Positions 10,817 through 23,717 of a DNA stretch of 64,000 bases are shown one piece after another. Within the stretch, counting starts at the first letter, position 1; every line of letters begins with the position of its first letter. Source of the stretch: Acanthosepion esculentum (taxonomy: Eukaryota; Mollusca; Cephalopoda; Sepiida; Sepiidae); contig OZ038479.1 in NCBI GenBank assembly GCA_964036315.1, positions 60,247,893-60,311,892 on the forward strand, read 5' to 3'. A program made the translations under genes and the position numbers. Under the pieces are notes generated by a model. The model was not told where the DNA came from. It worked only from the letters and a program-made list of their open reading frames with translations, and did no database searches.

Positions 10817-11739
10817 AAAGGACCCTCCCAAAGAAGACAAAGTTTCATCTACTGGCCATGATAACTGAGCTACAACTGTGCTACATACCCTTGCTGAGTC
10901 AGGAGAGTAGTGGGAGGAAGCAAAAGAAACAAATTGCCAACTAGAAATTAAGACTACTTTAGAAATTTTGAGGTAGCAAAACACCCATGTGACTAACGCA
11001 GGGTTAAAAATTAATCCTTCCACTTATAAACAAACGTAGTTTCAACAAAAACTCATACAACAGAACAACAATTGGGATACCAGTCAGGTCATTAAAACTA
11101 ATAAAAAGAACATTCATTCAGAGATAAATATCAAAATGAGGCAATAAGACAATGACATCATACAAAAGGATTAAATTTAAAGCATAATGAACAAGTGTTT
11201 TATTTTAAAAGAGAGAGAATGAAGAATCAATTTAAAATACGAAGCATTAAAGTATGCCAGTTGTATAAGTTGTACAAATAAAGATGGCAACTGAAATTTG
11301 ACAATTATTAGTTTGCTGGCACAAAATGAACATTTCAGTTGGAAATCGAGAAAAACAATGTATCAAAATCTGTTTCATTACTAAGTCAGGGAAAAAAATT
11401 CTGATATACAAACCATTTTTGAACATAATAAAGAATCAAATATTTTTGAAATGTGCTAATGTGAAAAAATGTATATTTGGAAACAGTTATTATAATATGG
11501 TGATTTACTAAGCATAGTTTAGATGGAGCAGAAGGCTGAAAGTATGGGGCACAAAGATTGATCTCACGATGAAGTCATCATTGATTCCACTACATTGAAG
11601 TGCTCAAATAGTTGCTATAATATGCACTATAAAATTTTGAGGCCCAAAAAATAGCATTTAAAAATATACTAAAAATGAGTCAAATATTGGTTTTTAAGAA
11701 AATATTTAGTACTAAAGTCCTGAGTGGTATGACAATAAA

Positions 11740-11905
11740 CTGCATATGGCAGCAAGGCCTTTAATCAGGAGATTGGAGGTTTTGAGGAGCATAATTGGTA
11801 TTGTTCACAGGTCTACCCTAACCTGGGATGGTAGTATCTGTTAGGGTCCCAGCTATGAGCAAATAGTGAACCCCCAAACAAAAACAAAACACTATGAAAG
11901 TATAA
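11740..11905 (-). mobile_element. SINE-like repeat (copy 2 of family)
   Basis: Read on the minus strand it begins tgtttgggggttcac and contains the catagctgggaccc block. 45535-45710 is a near match in the same orientation, including the segment atcaggagattggaggtttt and DNA flanking both copies (ctatgaaagtataaaaat). The two are therefore probably copies of one insertion carried by segmental duplication. Confidence 0.55.
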
Positions 11906-12267
11906 AAATATCATAAAGTAAAAAATATCAGCAATAGATTTATATAAAAAAGATGCTCACATCATTTTCTTCAATTATGTTTTCCAAATAAAGTCTCTGT
12001 AGAACAACATTATATCTGTCATCACCTTGTCAAAGACATAAACATGGCTACTGTCATCTGCTACTGTCAATTACATTATTCAGAATTTTATCCTCATCTT
12101 CATTGCCATATTCACATTTTGGCTGTTGTACACTCCAGCATTCTTCAGGTGATTGGAATTTTGAACCGAACCCTTTATTTCATCCACTGGGGTAGATTGT
12201 TCTAGTTCCAAGTGCCATGCCTCTGCTGGATGTCTCAGTTTAACTCAACTTTCCAAGTTTTTTGGTT

Positions 12268-12613
12268 CACCAGTGCTCATATTGCAATTTTTGCGTTATT
12301 ATTATTGTATGTTTTTTACCAGAGCTTATATTGCAATTTTGTGTTGTTATTCATTGCTTTTTGCTAGCAATCCTATTGAACTCACAACTCTTTGCGTCTA
12401 GTCACTGGATCTAACCAATACCTTTATCCACTGAGCCATGTGTCCTTCAGGACATCTGTGTATGAATTTCTGGGACTTATAAACCTAATGGCTCAGCAAA
12501 CAATTTTACCAGTTCTCATATTGCAATTTTTCTGTTATTATTATTGCATATTTTTTTTTACCAGAGCTTATACTGTAAGTTTTGTGTTGTTATTCATTGC
12601 TTTTCTCTAGCAC
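12268..12613. repeat. Direct duplication of a about 103-bp block
   Basis: 12268-12370 and 12507-12613 both run from ctcatattgcaattttt to accagagcttata and end in gttattcattgctttt. The offset is about 239 bp. The DNA is low-complexity and T-rich. Confidence 0.7.
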
Positions 12614-12904
12614 TTCTTATTACTGGTTCCCATATTCATTTCTATGCTTGGTGGGCTCAGGAGATTTTTGTGGCCTAGCATATGTGCTGATTCCTTAAAT
12701 TTTTGTATTTTCCAGTGATGTTCTCTATTATTTTAAACTCATCCCACATGGGGTGGTGATCTAGCTTTTCCCTCCATATGTGGCCAGCTACACCTGATTT
12801 TTCTCTTTAACCTCGTGTTACTGCTTTACGATGTTCTTGCAGAAACAGGCTTAGGTACTGCGATTTTAGTGGACGTACCTATTTTAATTTCTTGAAATTT
12901 CAGA

Positions 12905-13345
12905 AAATTAAGTGGGGATTGACAGATGTAAAAAAAAAAAAAAAAAGAATATTTTTACAAAGATTTTCTAAAAAAAAAAAAAAATAATAATTTCATTCAT
13001 TTATGAATAAATCCTAAAAATTTCATTAAAATCCGACAATTTTTGCAAGAATTTCCAAAGCAATGTTTTTTTTTATCTCAAAAAGACACTAAATTCCCCC
13101 ATACTAATCTTTGGCCCATTCGATATAACGTAAAAACAAGATTTTTAACAACCAAAATTTCGAACGTGCTAAAAAGAATAAAAAAATTTAACAAAATAAT
13201 TAAAAAAAATACTCGTCTTTCCTCTTAAATAATAACATAAACATTTTTGACAAACTTCGTTTTTATCAAGTTTAGGACTTTTTTTAATCATGCTATGCTC
13301 TTTTTTAGAAAATGTTTGGTCTTTGGAGGTACCTAATTTGCATTC
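12905..13345 (+). repeat. R repeat, distal part, forward
   Basis: Shares the order tttcattaaaatc(c)-gacaatt, tgcaagaatttccaaa, aaaagacacta, aacaagattttt, ctttcctcttaa and gaggtacc with 43680-44060, 35830-36060 and 51530-51760. It is non-coding. It ends directly at the conserved first-exon segment of ZNF1. Confidence 0.65.
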
Positions 13346-13900
13346 TTACCATAACGTCTGAATATTATTTTTTTTTATATATTTTACGATGTGAACTGCT
13401 AAAATAAAAAGGGAGACAGGTTATTATAATGATTTCTTCATTTTTTTTTTTTTTTTTTTTTTTAAACAAAATTATTCGTATTCTTCCACTTACCTTTCCG
13501 AACAGAAAATGCATCGTCGAAAACACAAAAAAAAACTAGATGATTTCTTTGTGTTCAAAAAATTTCGTTGTTGGAATTTCTGTCAATTTACCCAATTGTT
13601 ATATCGTTCATTCAGTGTATTATAATAATATTGAAATTTAAACGAATGACATAAATAGAGAATTAAGAAATGAAAAGAACACGATATAAATGTGAAATAA
13701 CTTTTTTTTTTTTAGATAATATTTTTGCTTGATATCGCAAGACTAAAAAAAAACCGGTGTTACACAGAATTTGGCTCCTTAGATTTATTGGTATTTATTT
13801 AGGGAACAAATATATTCAAAGATAAATTTATGTTATAATTTCTTCATTGATTGAGATTTTCCTGTCCGGAATTTGTTGATAAGTTACTCTTCTACGCATA
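13346..13900 (-). promoter_or_regulatory. ZNF1 first (non-coding) exon and likely promoter segment
   Basis: Conserved with 25160-26050 and 46335-47240 in order and orientation. On the minus strand an exon-like end (gttcggaaag) meets GTAAGTGG: the last exon base is 13494 and the intron GT is at 13493-13492. Spliced to the acceptor at 7073, the intron would be 6420 bp. Upstream blocks include the complement of acggtgt...tttggctcctta. No long reading frame is present, so this exon is probably 5' UTR. The transcription start is not visible. Confidence 0.6.
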
Positions 13901-16766
13901 AATACTACCACCTTATTAATCTCTGGCTATGTACCGTGTTTCTTCATGACGTTGGTGATCATGACTGATTCTTGTGTTTCACTAGGAATATTTTCTTAGG
14001 TACCACAAAAAATGCTATTTTTCTGAAATGAAAGCAAAAAATCGCTACTTTTATTTGCAAAAAGTCAGGAAATTATCCGATTCAAAAGAAATTTACAGAA
14101 CTTTTATGAAAAAAACTTTGTGAAAAATTTAGGGAGGGGGAGTAATTTCCACACCCATTTTCGATTATTGCCCGTTTGATAGTAACACTGGAATAAGAGA
14201 AAGTAATCTGATGTGAAAATAAGGGGAATGTACAGTGTCACACTGTTTTTGCAGACTACTTCACCAAGTAAAGATTTAATATTTATTTTAACAAATATAG
14301 AATGAAGAATGGATGTAAAATATAAAGTAATGTTTGTTATTACACAATCTGTGGAAATCAAGGTGATAACTGGAATCTGGCAATCATTATTTTTTTATAT
14401 CAACCAAAAATTCAACCTGGAAATCAAAACATGAAAAAAAAAAACTTTCTTTCATACACTTAGGCTCCAATCAGACCTGGAGTGACATTTATATTTTGAG
14501 AAAGTTTTCCAATCTCATCACCAGAGCTATGACATCAAACTAAAGCATTTAATGCATATAATGACCAAGTGGAGCTTTATTTTTACTTCTAAAAAAAAAG
14601 ATAGAATGAGGAATCAATTTAAAACATAAACTAATATAGTATGTTTGTGGAAATCAAGATGGTAATTTGAATTTAGCTATCATTAGTTTGTTGATATGAT
14701 TGCATGTTTCTGTGTGAGACAGCAGTTGCGTAAGTGCCATATTTCCACTCTGGGTACGTTACGATGACTGCATCATTGGAGAATTGATAAAATTAATTAA
14801 TCAATTCTGGTTTACATTGACAGTCAATCTCAGTATATACATATCTAGCTAGGCAGAGAGATCCACTTCCAAACTGCCACTTGACTTCCAATTAGTCAAT
14901 GATCAATGAAATCAAAAATTCTTGTTAGAAACATATCTTGTTCAAGATTCACTAGGATGTCTGAATCCTGACTGGAATGGTTTCTGATCGGTTGGTCAAA
15001 ATATGGTTTAGCAATTCTGAATATCCATCTATTTTTAAAGATGGTAAAATTTTGTTCTCCTTGTTATAATTTATTTTTCTATAACTACAATATTATGTTT
15101 GAACTAATATCTTGAATCATTTCTGAGTAAATAAAAAATAGATAATTACCGAAATTGATAATGTAAATATAAACATCACCAATTGAGCAAAATAAAAAGG
15201 AAAACATAGCTATGCATGATTTTTTTCTTGCTTGTAACCTCCAAGAAATAAATGTTTTTGACCATTTCACAAATTTAATAAAAATTAATTATTTCACCTG
15301 TAAATTTCATTCTTCTAAAGCTTCAAATCATAGTAACTCTGATTGACTGATTTGTTTTTTATGCTTTATCAACCCTTTGCAGGTTATTTAAAGCCAGAAA
15401 ATATTTTTAGATTACATTTTTTCTTCTTGACGTACTAATAATTTAGTGATAGAAGCCTTACTAATTAACACATAGCAGGTGAGAAGAGTTGGTTTCCTAC
15501 CTTTCCCAAGGGTATTTGCATGTAAGTGAATATAATGAAACCAATGGGAAGTGGAACTTGGCTCAACGGTTAATAATTCTAAGCCATTATCCGTTACACC
15601 CCTTGCACATCTACACTTACAGCACCTAATTAGAAATTATTTTTTAAATAAAGGTTATAACATTTAAACACTTAAATTTCAACTTATATTTATTTTAAAA
15701 GAATTTTAACAAATATTCTAATCTTGGAGTTGATCATGTAATAATTTAAAACTTCCAAGATATTTATTAAACTAATATTCAATAATTAGCCAAACCATTA
15801 CATTATCATTTAATGCTGGCTCCCTTGTTGCATTATCATTTAATACATACTCATTACTTAACATACATTACTTAAGTGTTGCATTTAATACATACTCATT
15901 ACATAATGTAAAGGAACATGGGTCTCACCCCTTATCTATCATAGCACACCCCACTCCTCTAACTTTTCTCCTGTACCTGAATAAAGACTTGCAGGAAAGT
16001 TTTCTTTTTTCTTAACCCTATGTTTATCATGTTCTTTCAATGACTTAATATAAGATGGTGTCAGTGAATAAGTCAGTCATGCACTACAATTCTGTAAATG
16101 GTGACCTATCCTATTTTTTTTTTTTAAATGGAAGCCTTCACATAAAATGTTCCAGTGACATTCAGTATTGGAAAGAATTACAACAGAGTCAAATCAATCA
16201 TAAAGAAAAAATATTCATTGTAGTCAAGAATAATAATAATTATTTATTTTAAATAAAGAACAAATAGATAAACATGTTTTTGCTGTGTATAAATTTATTT
16301 AAATATTAAAATACACTTCTCTTAATATTAAATATTATTAGGAAAGAGTTGAAGATTTTTGAAGAGTATTAATTTCAAAATATATTCTAAATTAGCTTAA
16401 AAGCTGCTGTACTGGGCAACATTTAAGCTAGCTTCTGCAGAGGGCTCTTGATTGAGCCTTCATCACAATAGATAGGGAGGAGTATGTGTGGTAGGCAACA
16501 ATAAACTACAGAACACAAAATTGATCACTGTATTTAAGTATTACATTAATATGTAAGCTGATATTTTGAAAGTTCAATGATAATTCTTCTGCTGCCACTT
16601 TATTTAAAGATAATTTGATGCACATAGGTCTTTACTTTTCATACAAACATTTAATTTTATTTCATGTGTGACTTTCACTGGTTTGTTTGTTTTTGCTGGT
16701 TTGATTAATTTCAATTATTCCCAAATTTATTTCCAACTTATAAAAACAGTCATCAAACAAAACAAC
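13901..16766. other. Intergenic, ZNF1-ZNF2, no gene seen
   Basis: AT-rich DNA with no convincing gene. Apart from the repeats at 14298-14700 I find no recognisable element. Tandem strings with acatactcatta recur at 15841-15905. Confidence 0.4.
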
Positions 16767-16791
16767 AAAAAAAAAAAAAAAAAAAAAAAAA
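16767..16791. repeat. Poly(A) run, 25 bp
   Basis: Uninterrupted A tract, possibly the tail of a retroposed sequence. No target duplication was identified. Confidence 0.8.
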
Positions 16792-16800
16792 TAAAAATCA

Positions 16801-17215
16801 CAGTAATGAAAACTTGAAAGTTCAAAATTTCAGGATTGTGCATCTGGATCTATCCCAGAATGTTTTTAATTAATTTGAGTTGGCCTGATTCCAAAATGGT
16901 ATGATATATTGGGCTATGGACTCTAGGAGAAAAGTTGAAACATGGATAATTTTATTTTGAAACACTGTAATTTTTTCATTTGAACATGAGCTATTGAATG
17001 TTAGAGAGTTGTGTCCCTTTAATTGTTTTTATCAGCCAAGATAGTGGAATTTGAAAATAATTGCAGTAATGAAAACTTGGGAATCCAAAATTTCAGGATT
17101 GCAGGTTCAGATCCAGCACAGAATGTTTTTAATTTGCTCATGGAGTTGGCCTGATTACAAAATGGCATGATATATTAGGTTATGGCTTCTAGGAGTAAAT
17201 GTGAAAAAGTGTGAC
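16801..17215. repeat. Direct repeat pair with B-box-like motif
   Basis: 16801-16950 and 17062-17210 both contain cagtaatgaaaacttg, caaaatttcaggattg, gaatgtttttaatt, gagttggcctgatt and atgatatatt. The second holds ggttcagatcc, close to a pol III B box (GGTTCRANNCC). They could be two old SINE copies. The A run at 16767 directly precedes the first. Confidence 0.55.
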
Positions 17216-17384
17216 ACACTGACATTTAAATTTATTATATAGAAGTAATTGCATTTTTGTTACACAAACCAACTGCTTGCTTTAAATATTTTCTTAAAAT
17301 AATAAATAATGTATATATGAGTTTTTCATCATTTAAGATAAATCTGTTTCACAACAAAGTGTTAAATGTAAAAATTACTTTATT

Positions 17385-18575
17385 CATTTAAAGTCTACAC
17401 ATGCAGACAACAGAAAAATCAGTGTTAAAACCAAAAGTTAACTTTTAAAAGTGCTGTAAAGCATAAAACTTTGAAAATATCCAAAATGCATAAAATTTTT
17501 GAAAATAAAGTAACAAAAAAAAAAACTACTGCCCTGATCAGTCAGACAAAAATTAAGAATTTCCCAAGCTTCATGAAACCAAATAAAGGAAAGCATTTAT
17601 ATCCTAACAGTAAAGGATATTGAAAATTGAATCAGTGAATAGAATTCAAATTCTGGTTGAGATAGTTTGTGTTCACATATCATTAAAAACCCGTTCTGAA
17701 GAAAAGTATTTGACTGATATGTAATTAATCAAAATTCATATTGACCAGATTCTTGAAAATAAAGACGATTTTTTTCATTCGTATATTAAACAGTAACTCC
17801 AATAATTTTCATACACTTGCCTGAATTCTTCTTCAGAACTTTTTGACTGAAATGCATAAATTTAACATTATAAATTTAATATTTTTTTTTGTGATAGGCT
17901 TTCAAATCTTATATTTCAGTTGCAATTTCAGTATTTTATCTGAGAAATTCAGACAAATTAAAACTGTTTTGTCTAAAACTACACAAAAGAGTGCTGTAAA
18001 AATTCTGTTTCATAATAACAATAATAATGTTTGTATATTTATATTCTGCGAAAATGTTGATCCACAAACTTGAGAATCTGTTTTTGTATTAGCATGTTTA
18101 TTTTTAAAGTAATTTCTACAAATATTGATTCATATAAGGTTTAAAGAAATGGTGTATTTGAATGCATCTATCTTTTCATCTGTCGATTTTTTGAAAATTC
18201 AAATTTGCCTAATATAACAAAGATTTCTTTCCAGTGTGTACATTACATGCCTTTTCAAATTTGAAGCTTAAGAAAATGAAGCATTACAGAGTTTAGAAAA
18301 ATGGTTCTCTCCAGTGTATGCAATAAAAGTATTTTTGCATTTGCAAATGCTGATTAACACACTTCACAAGATTTTCGTTTAGTGTGTGTTTGAATATGAT
18401 ACAGAGATGAATTTAGCACAAAATATACTTAATATTTCCCAAGAATACAGTTTCTCTCCGTAAGTTCACATATAAGACTATGGAAATGCAGCCCAGAAAC
18501 TTTACAAAAATATGATCACTCTGATGCAATAAACTTGAATTTTCTACAAATGAAAATCCATAAAATTCAGGATTT
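17385..18575 (-). other. ZNF2 3' flank with eroded fingers
   Basis: 17385-17500 matches the ZNF1 flank at 5395-5500. At 18225-18400 there are degraded finger remnants in the minus orientation (ttccagtgtgta, ctctccagtgtatgc, cttcacaagat), with frames broken. The final array of the ancestor was longer than the present ZNF2. Confidence 0.6.
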
Positions 18576-19352
18576 CTATATAGTGTGTATTCGCATATGA
18601 CGCTCCAAATGAGACTTCCGTGAAAATGAAGATCCACAAACTTCACAAGAATATGGTTTCTCTCCAGTGTGTATTCGCATATGGCTCACCATATTTGAAA
18701 TCTGTGAAAATTTGGATCCACAAATTTCACAAGCATAAGGTTTTTCTCCAGTATGTGTTCGCATATGACTCATTATATGTGACTTCTGTGAAAATGCAGA
18801 TCCACAAACTTCACAAGAATATGGTTTTTCTCCAGTGTGTGTTTGCATATGGCGCACCAAATGTGACTTCAGTGAAAATGCTGATCCACAAACTTCACAA
18901 GAATATGGTTTCTCTCCAGTATGTGTTCGCATATGCCCCACCAAATTTGACTTCCTTGAAAATTCAGACCCACAAACTTCACAAGAATATGGTTTTTCAC
19001 CTGTGTGTGTTTGCACATGGCGCACCAAATGTGATTTGACAGGAAATGCAGATCCACAAACTTCACAAGAATAGGGTTTCTCTCCAGTGTGCATTCGGAT
19101 ATGCTGCAAGAAATATGATTTCCTTGAAAATGCAGAACCACAATCTTCACATGAATATGGTTTTTCACCTGTGTGTGTTTGCACATGGCGCACCAAATGT
19201 GATTTGACAGGAAATGTAGATCCACAAACTTCACAAGAATAAAGTTTTTCTCCAGTGTGTTTTCGCATATGCTGTACCAAATTTGACTTCCATGGAAATG
19301 CAGATCCACAAACTTCACAAGAATATGCTTTCTTTCTAGTGTTTGCTTCCAT
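18576..19352 (-). CDS. ZNF2: polydactyl C2H2 zinc-finger protein, 9 fingers
   Basis: 258 residues from MEANTRKK (ATG 19350-19352). The frame is open for 22 further codons upstream (ATG 19418). Nine intact C2H2 units of 28 residues are joined by TGEKPYSC linkers, ending HTI. Helix contacts (-1,2,3,6) are WSNQ, VSHR, RSYQ, VSHR, RSNG, LSHR, QSHS, QSNS and RSHR. The last six match ZNF1 fingers 6-11 in order, so ZNF1 and ZNF2 are the closest pair. The first linker is degraded (TRKKAYSC), and the start region is a second tandem copy of the exon beginning (see 19508-19624). That leaves some doubt whether this frame is efficiently translated. Nuclear DNA binding is inferred from the family. Confidence 0.82.
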   Translation of the reverse strand: MEANTRKKAYSCEVCGSAFPWKSNLVQHMRKHTGEKLYSCEVCGSTFPVKSHLVRHVQTHTGEKPYSCEDCGSAFSRKSYFLQHIRMHTGEKPYSCEVCGSAFPVKSHLVRHVQTHTGEKPYSCEVCGSEFSRKSNLVGHMRTHTGEKPYSCEVCGSAFSLKSHLVRHMQTHTGEKPYSCEVCGSAFSQKSHIMSHMRTHTGEKPYACEICGSKFSQISNMVSHMRIHTGEKPYSCEVCGSSFSRKSHLERHMRIHTI

Positions 19353-19902
19353 ATTATACAATAATCTGACTTCACTATACACATATGTTAATTTCACAAG
19401 AACATGAATTCTTTGCAAAGTTTGCTCATATATAGCATTTTATAGTGATGATTTCTGTATGTGTATTCTTATATGGCATTCCAAATGAAAATGCAGATAC
19501 AAGAAAATTATAAGAGTATGTTTTTTTTCCTATGTGTGTTCACATATGGAACACGATATTTGAGATCTGAAAATGCAGACCCACAAACTTCAAAAGAATG
19601 TTTCTCTCCAGTATTTGTTTTCATATGATACAATAATCTGACTTCACTACACAGATTCTCTAACTTCACAAGAACATGATTTCTTGGCAATGTTTACTCA
19701 TATGTAACATTTTGTAAAGACAAATTACACATTTCAAAGTACATGCTAGTAAATTTTCACTGAGAATGTAGATATTTTTTACACAGAGAATATAGTTTAT
19801 ATTTCTCTGTTTGTGATGTAAGGTCATTTGTCTTGTTTTCTTTCATTTAAATTCACAATAATAATATTTTGCATCTCAAAGTATTTTGTATGGTTGAAAC
19901 AT
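19353..19902 (-). other. ZNF2 terminal-exon leader and 3' splice site
   Basis: Splice AG at 19903-19904 on the minus strand. The exon opens with ATG at 19902, beginning the short frame MFQPYKIL plus stop (19876-19902), the counterpart of those in ZNF1 and ZNF3. The leader carries the duplicated exon start described at 19508-19624. Confidence 0.55.
19508..19624 (-). pseudogene. Duplicated ZNF2 start with one broken finger
   Basis: A 38-codon frame starting MKTNTGEKHSFEVCGSAF stops after a finger that has lost the first Cys (HSFEVC) and shifts frame in the helix. Its upstream DNA (tgttcttgtgaa...gtgaagtcagattattgta) is repeated about 270 bp downstream before the actual ZNF2 start. The start of the exon has thus been tandemly duplicated, and the first copy died. 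Confidence 0.65.
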
Positions 19903-19959
19903 CTGTGAAGAAAAAGAAAGATATATTAGTAGAGACAGTAACTAATGTATTAAATCAGT

Positions 19960-21540
19960 TTATATTGTAATAGATACATATATCATTATAAACAAAGGCT
20001 AATTTAGTCTGGCACAGGGACACAATAATACAGCATTCAGTAAAGAACAAATACATTGCAGTTAACAGTTTCTCAAACAAAACTGCTTAACCATCATAAC
20101 TCGTCTAATATATAAATGTAAACCACTGCTGTTGACAACCCTTTATTGTTGACATATCAACACATCAACTTACCACAATCCCCAAGCTCTGTTTCTCCTC
20201 CTCTTTTTCCTCTCAGTCATGAGTCACTAGCGTTGTTGTGTAATACCAAAGTCATGGATCATCTGGCTTTCTATCCCTCCTCGGTTGTGGCTGGTGTGTC
20301 ATCTTTATCAGGGTTGATTCAGGTTTCTCCAAATCTTATCTTATTGAGGGTAAAGTATCATGTGAACCACTTATATATGTTGTATACCACAGACAAGATT
20401 GAATAATTCCTGTGGCCATCGTAAACCTTTGTCTCATGCCCAAATGCAACTCCTCAAGAACTCCTTCAATATATGCACAACCTGATTGATAACTCTAACA
20501 ACAGGTTTACTGAATATAAAGAAAACCAGGTTTAATAAAATATCTCTGTTAGCTGCTGCAAATGAAAATACTCTTCTGCTGGAGTGGTGATTTGGAAACT
20601 CTGGTCACAACTGTTAAAGTAAGAGCCACTACATCGACTTTTTCTCAATTCTTCTGTCATGCATGTGTCTATGTTCGCTCGGGCTAGTGAGATGTGGGTG
20701 TGCCTCTCATGTCTGACATCTGCTCCCAGCTCAGGAAGAATGACCATGAAACAAAATGCACACTGGCTTTATACAGAGAAATCTTTTCCAATAAAAATGA
20801 TTAACAACTTCCTCTACAAAGATGTGCCCAAGAAAATGACAATTCACAATATCCAATTTCTCCATATTCTCATAAAGTGATCAGCTAGCTTTTCTCACTA
20901 GCACTAGATCCAAAATAATGATAACTATAAAAATTGCAGATGACAGTCACAGAAAATGGCAAATCTTAATCTTAGTCGATTTTACTAATTGGCCTTATGG
21001 TATTTCCTTTATATATTCAAAGTCTTCCTAGGTATCTTCTCTAAAGATAATTAAGTAATTGGGCTGGTCAACATAAACAAATACCAAATCTTGGGGCTTA
21101 GCATAAAACGGATGTTTTGTTTCTTTTTTTAAAAATAATTTAGACCATTATTTTCTGTAATGACACACATTCTCTGGTAACATCCGAATAGTAAGTTCTC
21201 CAGAAGAGGGGGAATTCAGATAATACATTAATTGCCTTTTTTCTTATCGGCAGGTAGTGGATAGGGTTGGGAATCTTGTTTATTTTCTCAATTTTACTGA
21301 ATTTTGTTGAGTTTAAATTTGGGTTCATTTCTCCATGGAATTGTTATAATTTCATTTTAATATTTTAAAACATAAATTTTAACATGTTTTATTTTAACTT
21401 TCTTCTCAACTATTCAAATCTACTCTAAGAATTTTAACAATTGTCATCCTATTAATCATCTCTTACAATCACCATTCTGTAATTTTATGCATTTAAACTG
21501 AGCCAGTGCCCTGTTACATAAATAGTTCTAGATGTACAAA
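19960..21540. other. ZNF2 intron, unassigned
   Basis: 19960-20110 aligns with 39540-39680 in the ZNF3 intron (paralogous DNA, with the ctaatttag/ctaattcag block and atacattgcagttaacagttt). 20140-20410 has an 86-codon frame without recognisable homology, and 20430-21110 contains stop-rich, more complex sequence that may be an old retroelement. I cannot name it. Confidence 0.35.
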
Positions 21541-23200
21541 GGTATATCAGAATATGTTCAAAAATTTTCATATGTCTTGGATATCAATAGAGTTGAAGAT
21601 GTGATATAAGATATTTTTTATTAAATAAAGACATGTTTGAAGAATCAATATATTTAATATTGAATGCCATTTTCTCATACTTTAAGAATATTTTGAAAAG
21701 TGAATATGCAGTAATAGTATTGTCAAGTGAAAAAACCTTCCTTTTGGCACAGCACTTTTGCAGGTACATTTGCCAAATATTTTTATTATTACACGCATTC
21801 ATTTTGTATGGAAGTTCAAGAGGATTATTCAACAATTGTGTTACAGAAATCTATCAATAGTATCAATTTAATAGATGTTTATTAATATTTCCCATTTTTA
21901 TACAGCAATACACCCTTTAGTTTCATAAATTTTGAAATCAGAATAATTAAAAATAATCAGTGCTAATAAATTTTTATGACAAAGGTAAGAAAATGAAAAA
22001 TAAATGCAAGGAGTAAAAGTTAAAAGTATCATTTAACAATTTCTTTTAATTTCTTTTATTTACTTATTGTAGCAAAAAATAATATTCATTCGACTGAGTT
22101 TCATAGAAATCTAGAGAATTAAAAAATATGCTTGTAAACTTTTATATAAGGAAAAAGATACTTTTAAACATAAACAGTACCAATTTCTAAATGCTAATAA
22201 TTTTGGTTTTCCATTTTTTATTTTCCATTCACATGAGTTTCTTTTTGTTTTTTTTATTTAAAGTTGGGTGTGACAGTATAAGTCTACTGTTGTTGATGTA
22301 TGACATTCATGAAAACTCTTATTTTTGCTGTTTTAATTTGAAAATTAAGGATGACCATAAATTTGTACAGGAAATTTGAGTGCATTTTATGGTGAAAAAC
22401 ATTGATTTGGAAACTCTTGCAAAAATCGGATAATTGTCAGATTTCAATTATTTTTTAAACAGCATTTTATAGAAAATATTTTTAAATATATTTTTCTTTA
22501 AATCCACCCTGATGCATGAAATTTCAAGAAGTTTTTTGTGTATCATTTAATATTTATAGTAGTCATGAAGACATGTCCTTGGGGAATTTAAAACATAAAA
22601 TGTTTTTGGTCAAACAGGACACCCAATTACAGAAAACGTGCTGAGTCATAAAATAGAAAATGCAATGAAACTAAGACATTATTTAATGAGAAAAGCTTAT
22701 CATTGCTTTTATGAATAAAACATATTGACACAGTTTTTTTTATGAATAATTTTTTTATGAACTTTTTTACAAGAGTAATTTATAAACTTTTTAATTTGTA
22801 GTGGCGAAATAATATTGTTATTAGATTAAAACTGACTTCACTAATCATAAATCGAAAAGCTTACTGGAATACAACAACCCCATCAGCATTTTAAAAAGAA
22901 TTTTGATTTTGTGTGTGTGTGCATGTACATGAACATGTAGATTTTTTGTAAATGGGGATGTCCTTACACAACATTATCAGAAAATGTGTGGAGCACCTGT
23001 GATAAATGTAAAATATATTTGGAGTTTTGTAACATTTTTGCAAGAGGCATTTTTATAACTAAGGCTATAAAGTCAAAGTACCTAAAATTCAATAAAATAT
23101 TAGATTGCTTCAAACATTTTAAGATTACTGGGTAGTTAAAAAATCTACGTAAAAAGTAAAAAGGCATCCCATTCTATTCGTCATGTAATTCCTGCAAGTT
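21541..23200 (-). repeat. R repeat, reverse copy, plus paralogous intron DNA
   Basis: 21541-22380 aligns with 39690-40430 (gaagaatcaa, aaaccttcctttt, tgtatggaagttcaag, cagcaat...ccctttagttt). 22370-23180 is an R copy in reverse, containing aaaactcttgcaaaaat...gataatt, actaagacattattta, cttttatgaataaa and taaggctataaag...aaagtacctaaa. It lies in the ZNF2 intron and corresponds to the R copy in the ZNF3 intron. Confidence 0.65.
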
Positions 23201-23717
23201 CTGTCCCTTTACTTGAATTTCCGAAACATCAGGCTTTCAATAAATCATTTCATATGTCAGAAAGTTAACCCCTCAGTATATATAAAAAAGAAAATATGGT
23301 ATGCTGCTATATTTTTAAAAAAAGTAAATAATATTAGTTTCAGTCCAGATTAACTAAACATTAATGTTTTTCAAATAATGTTTCAGGAAAGTTTATTTCA
23401 TTTTTTAAATATTTTTTAATAATGAGAATTATGTTATGTTGGCAAATCCATCAATATGAATGAATTTATTGATTTTACAGGTAGAAAAAAATCTAAGTAG
23501 AAGAAAAAATTAAAAAAAGATTCCAATTTGGTGTCAAATACACCTATACAAAGATTCAAGATTTTTCACTTTTTAAAATAGGTACCACCACTTTCTAAAA
23601 AATTCCCAAAGATGCATTTTAAATAATTTTAACGCCATCTTTGAACATAAATTTCAGTTTTATATAGAAGATAATTGCAAAAAGCTAATCAGAATTTAAA
23701 AAAGTAATTTCTCTATA

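Larger units (their letters stand above)
11145..14700. repeat. Three copies of an intronic repeat (about 110-175 bp)
   Basis: 11145-11320, 14298-14395 and 14520-14700 share agaatgaagaatc(aatttaaaa), a gtggaaatcaagatg-like core and a final cattagtttgttg-like string. The first and third also share upstream DNA with a tatgacatca core. All are on the plus strand. Confidence 0.6.

Noticed and set aside
18620..19074. Open frames on the plus strand opposite the finger arrays (also at 6132-6664, 38050-38577, 57578-58099, 58530-58838)
   Set aside because: They exist only because the 84-bp repeat lacks stops in several antisense frames. Their protein sequence repeats with the finger period and has no independent support.
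20146..20406. 86-codon frame as a gene
   Set aside because: No recognisable domain, no splice or start context, and stop-rich neighbouring DNA. It stays unassigned.
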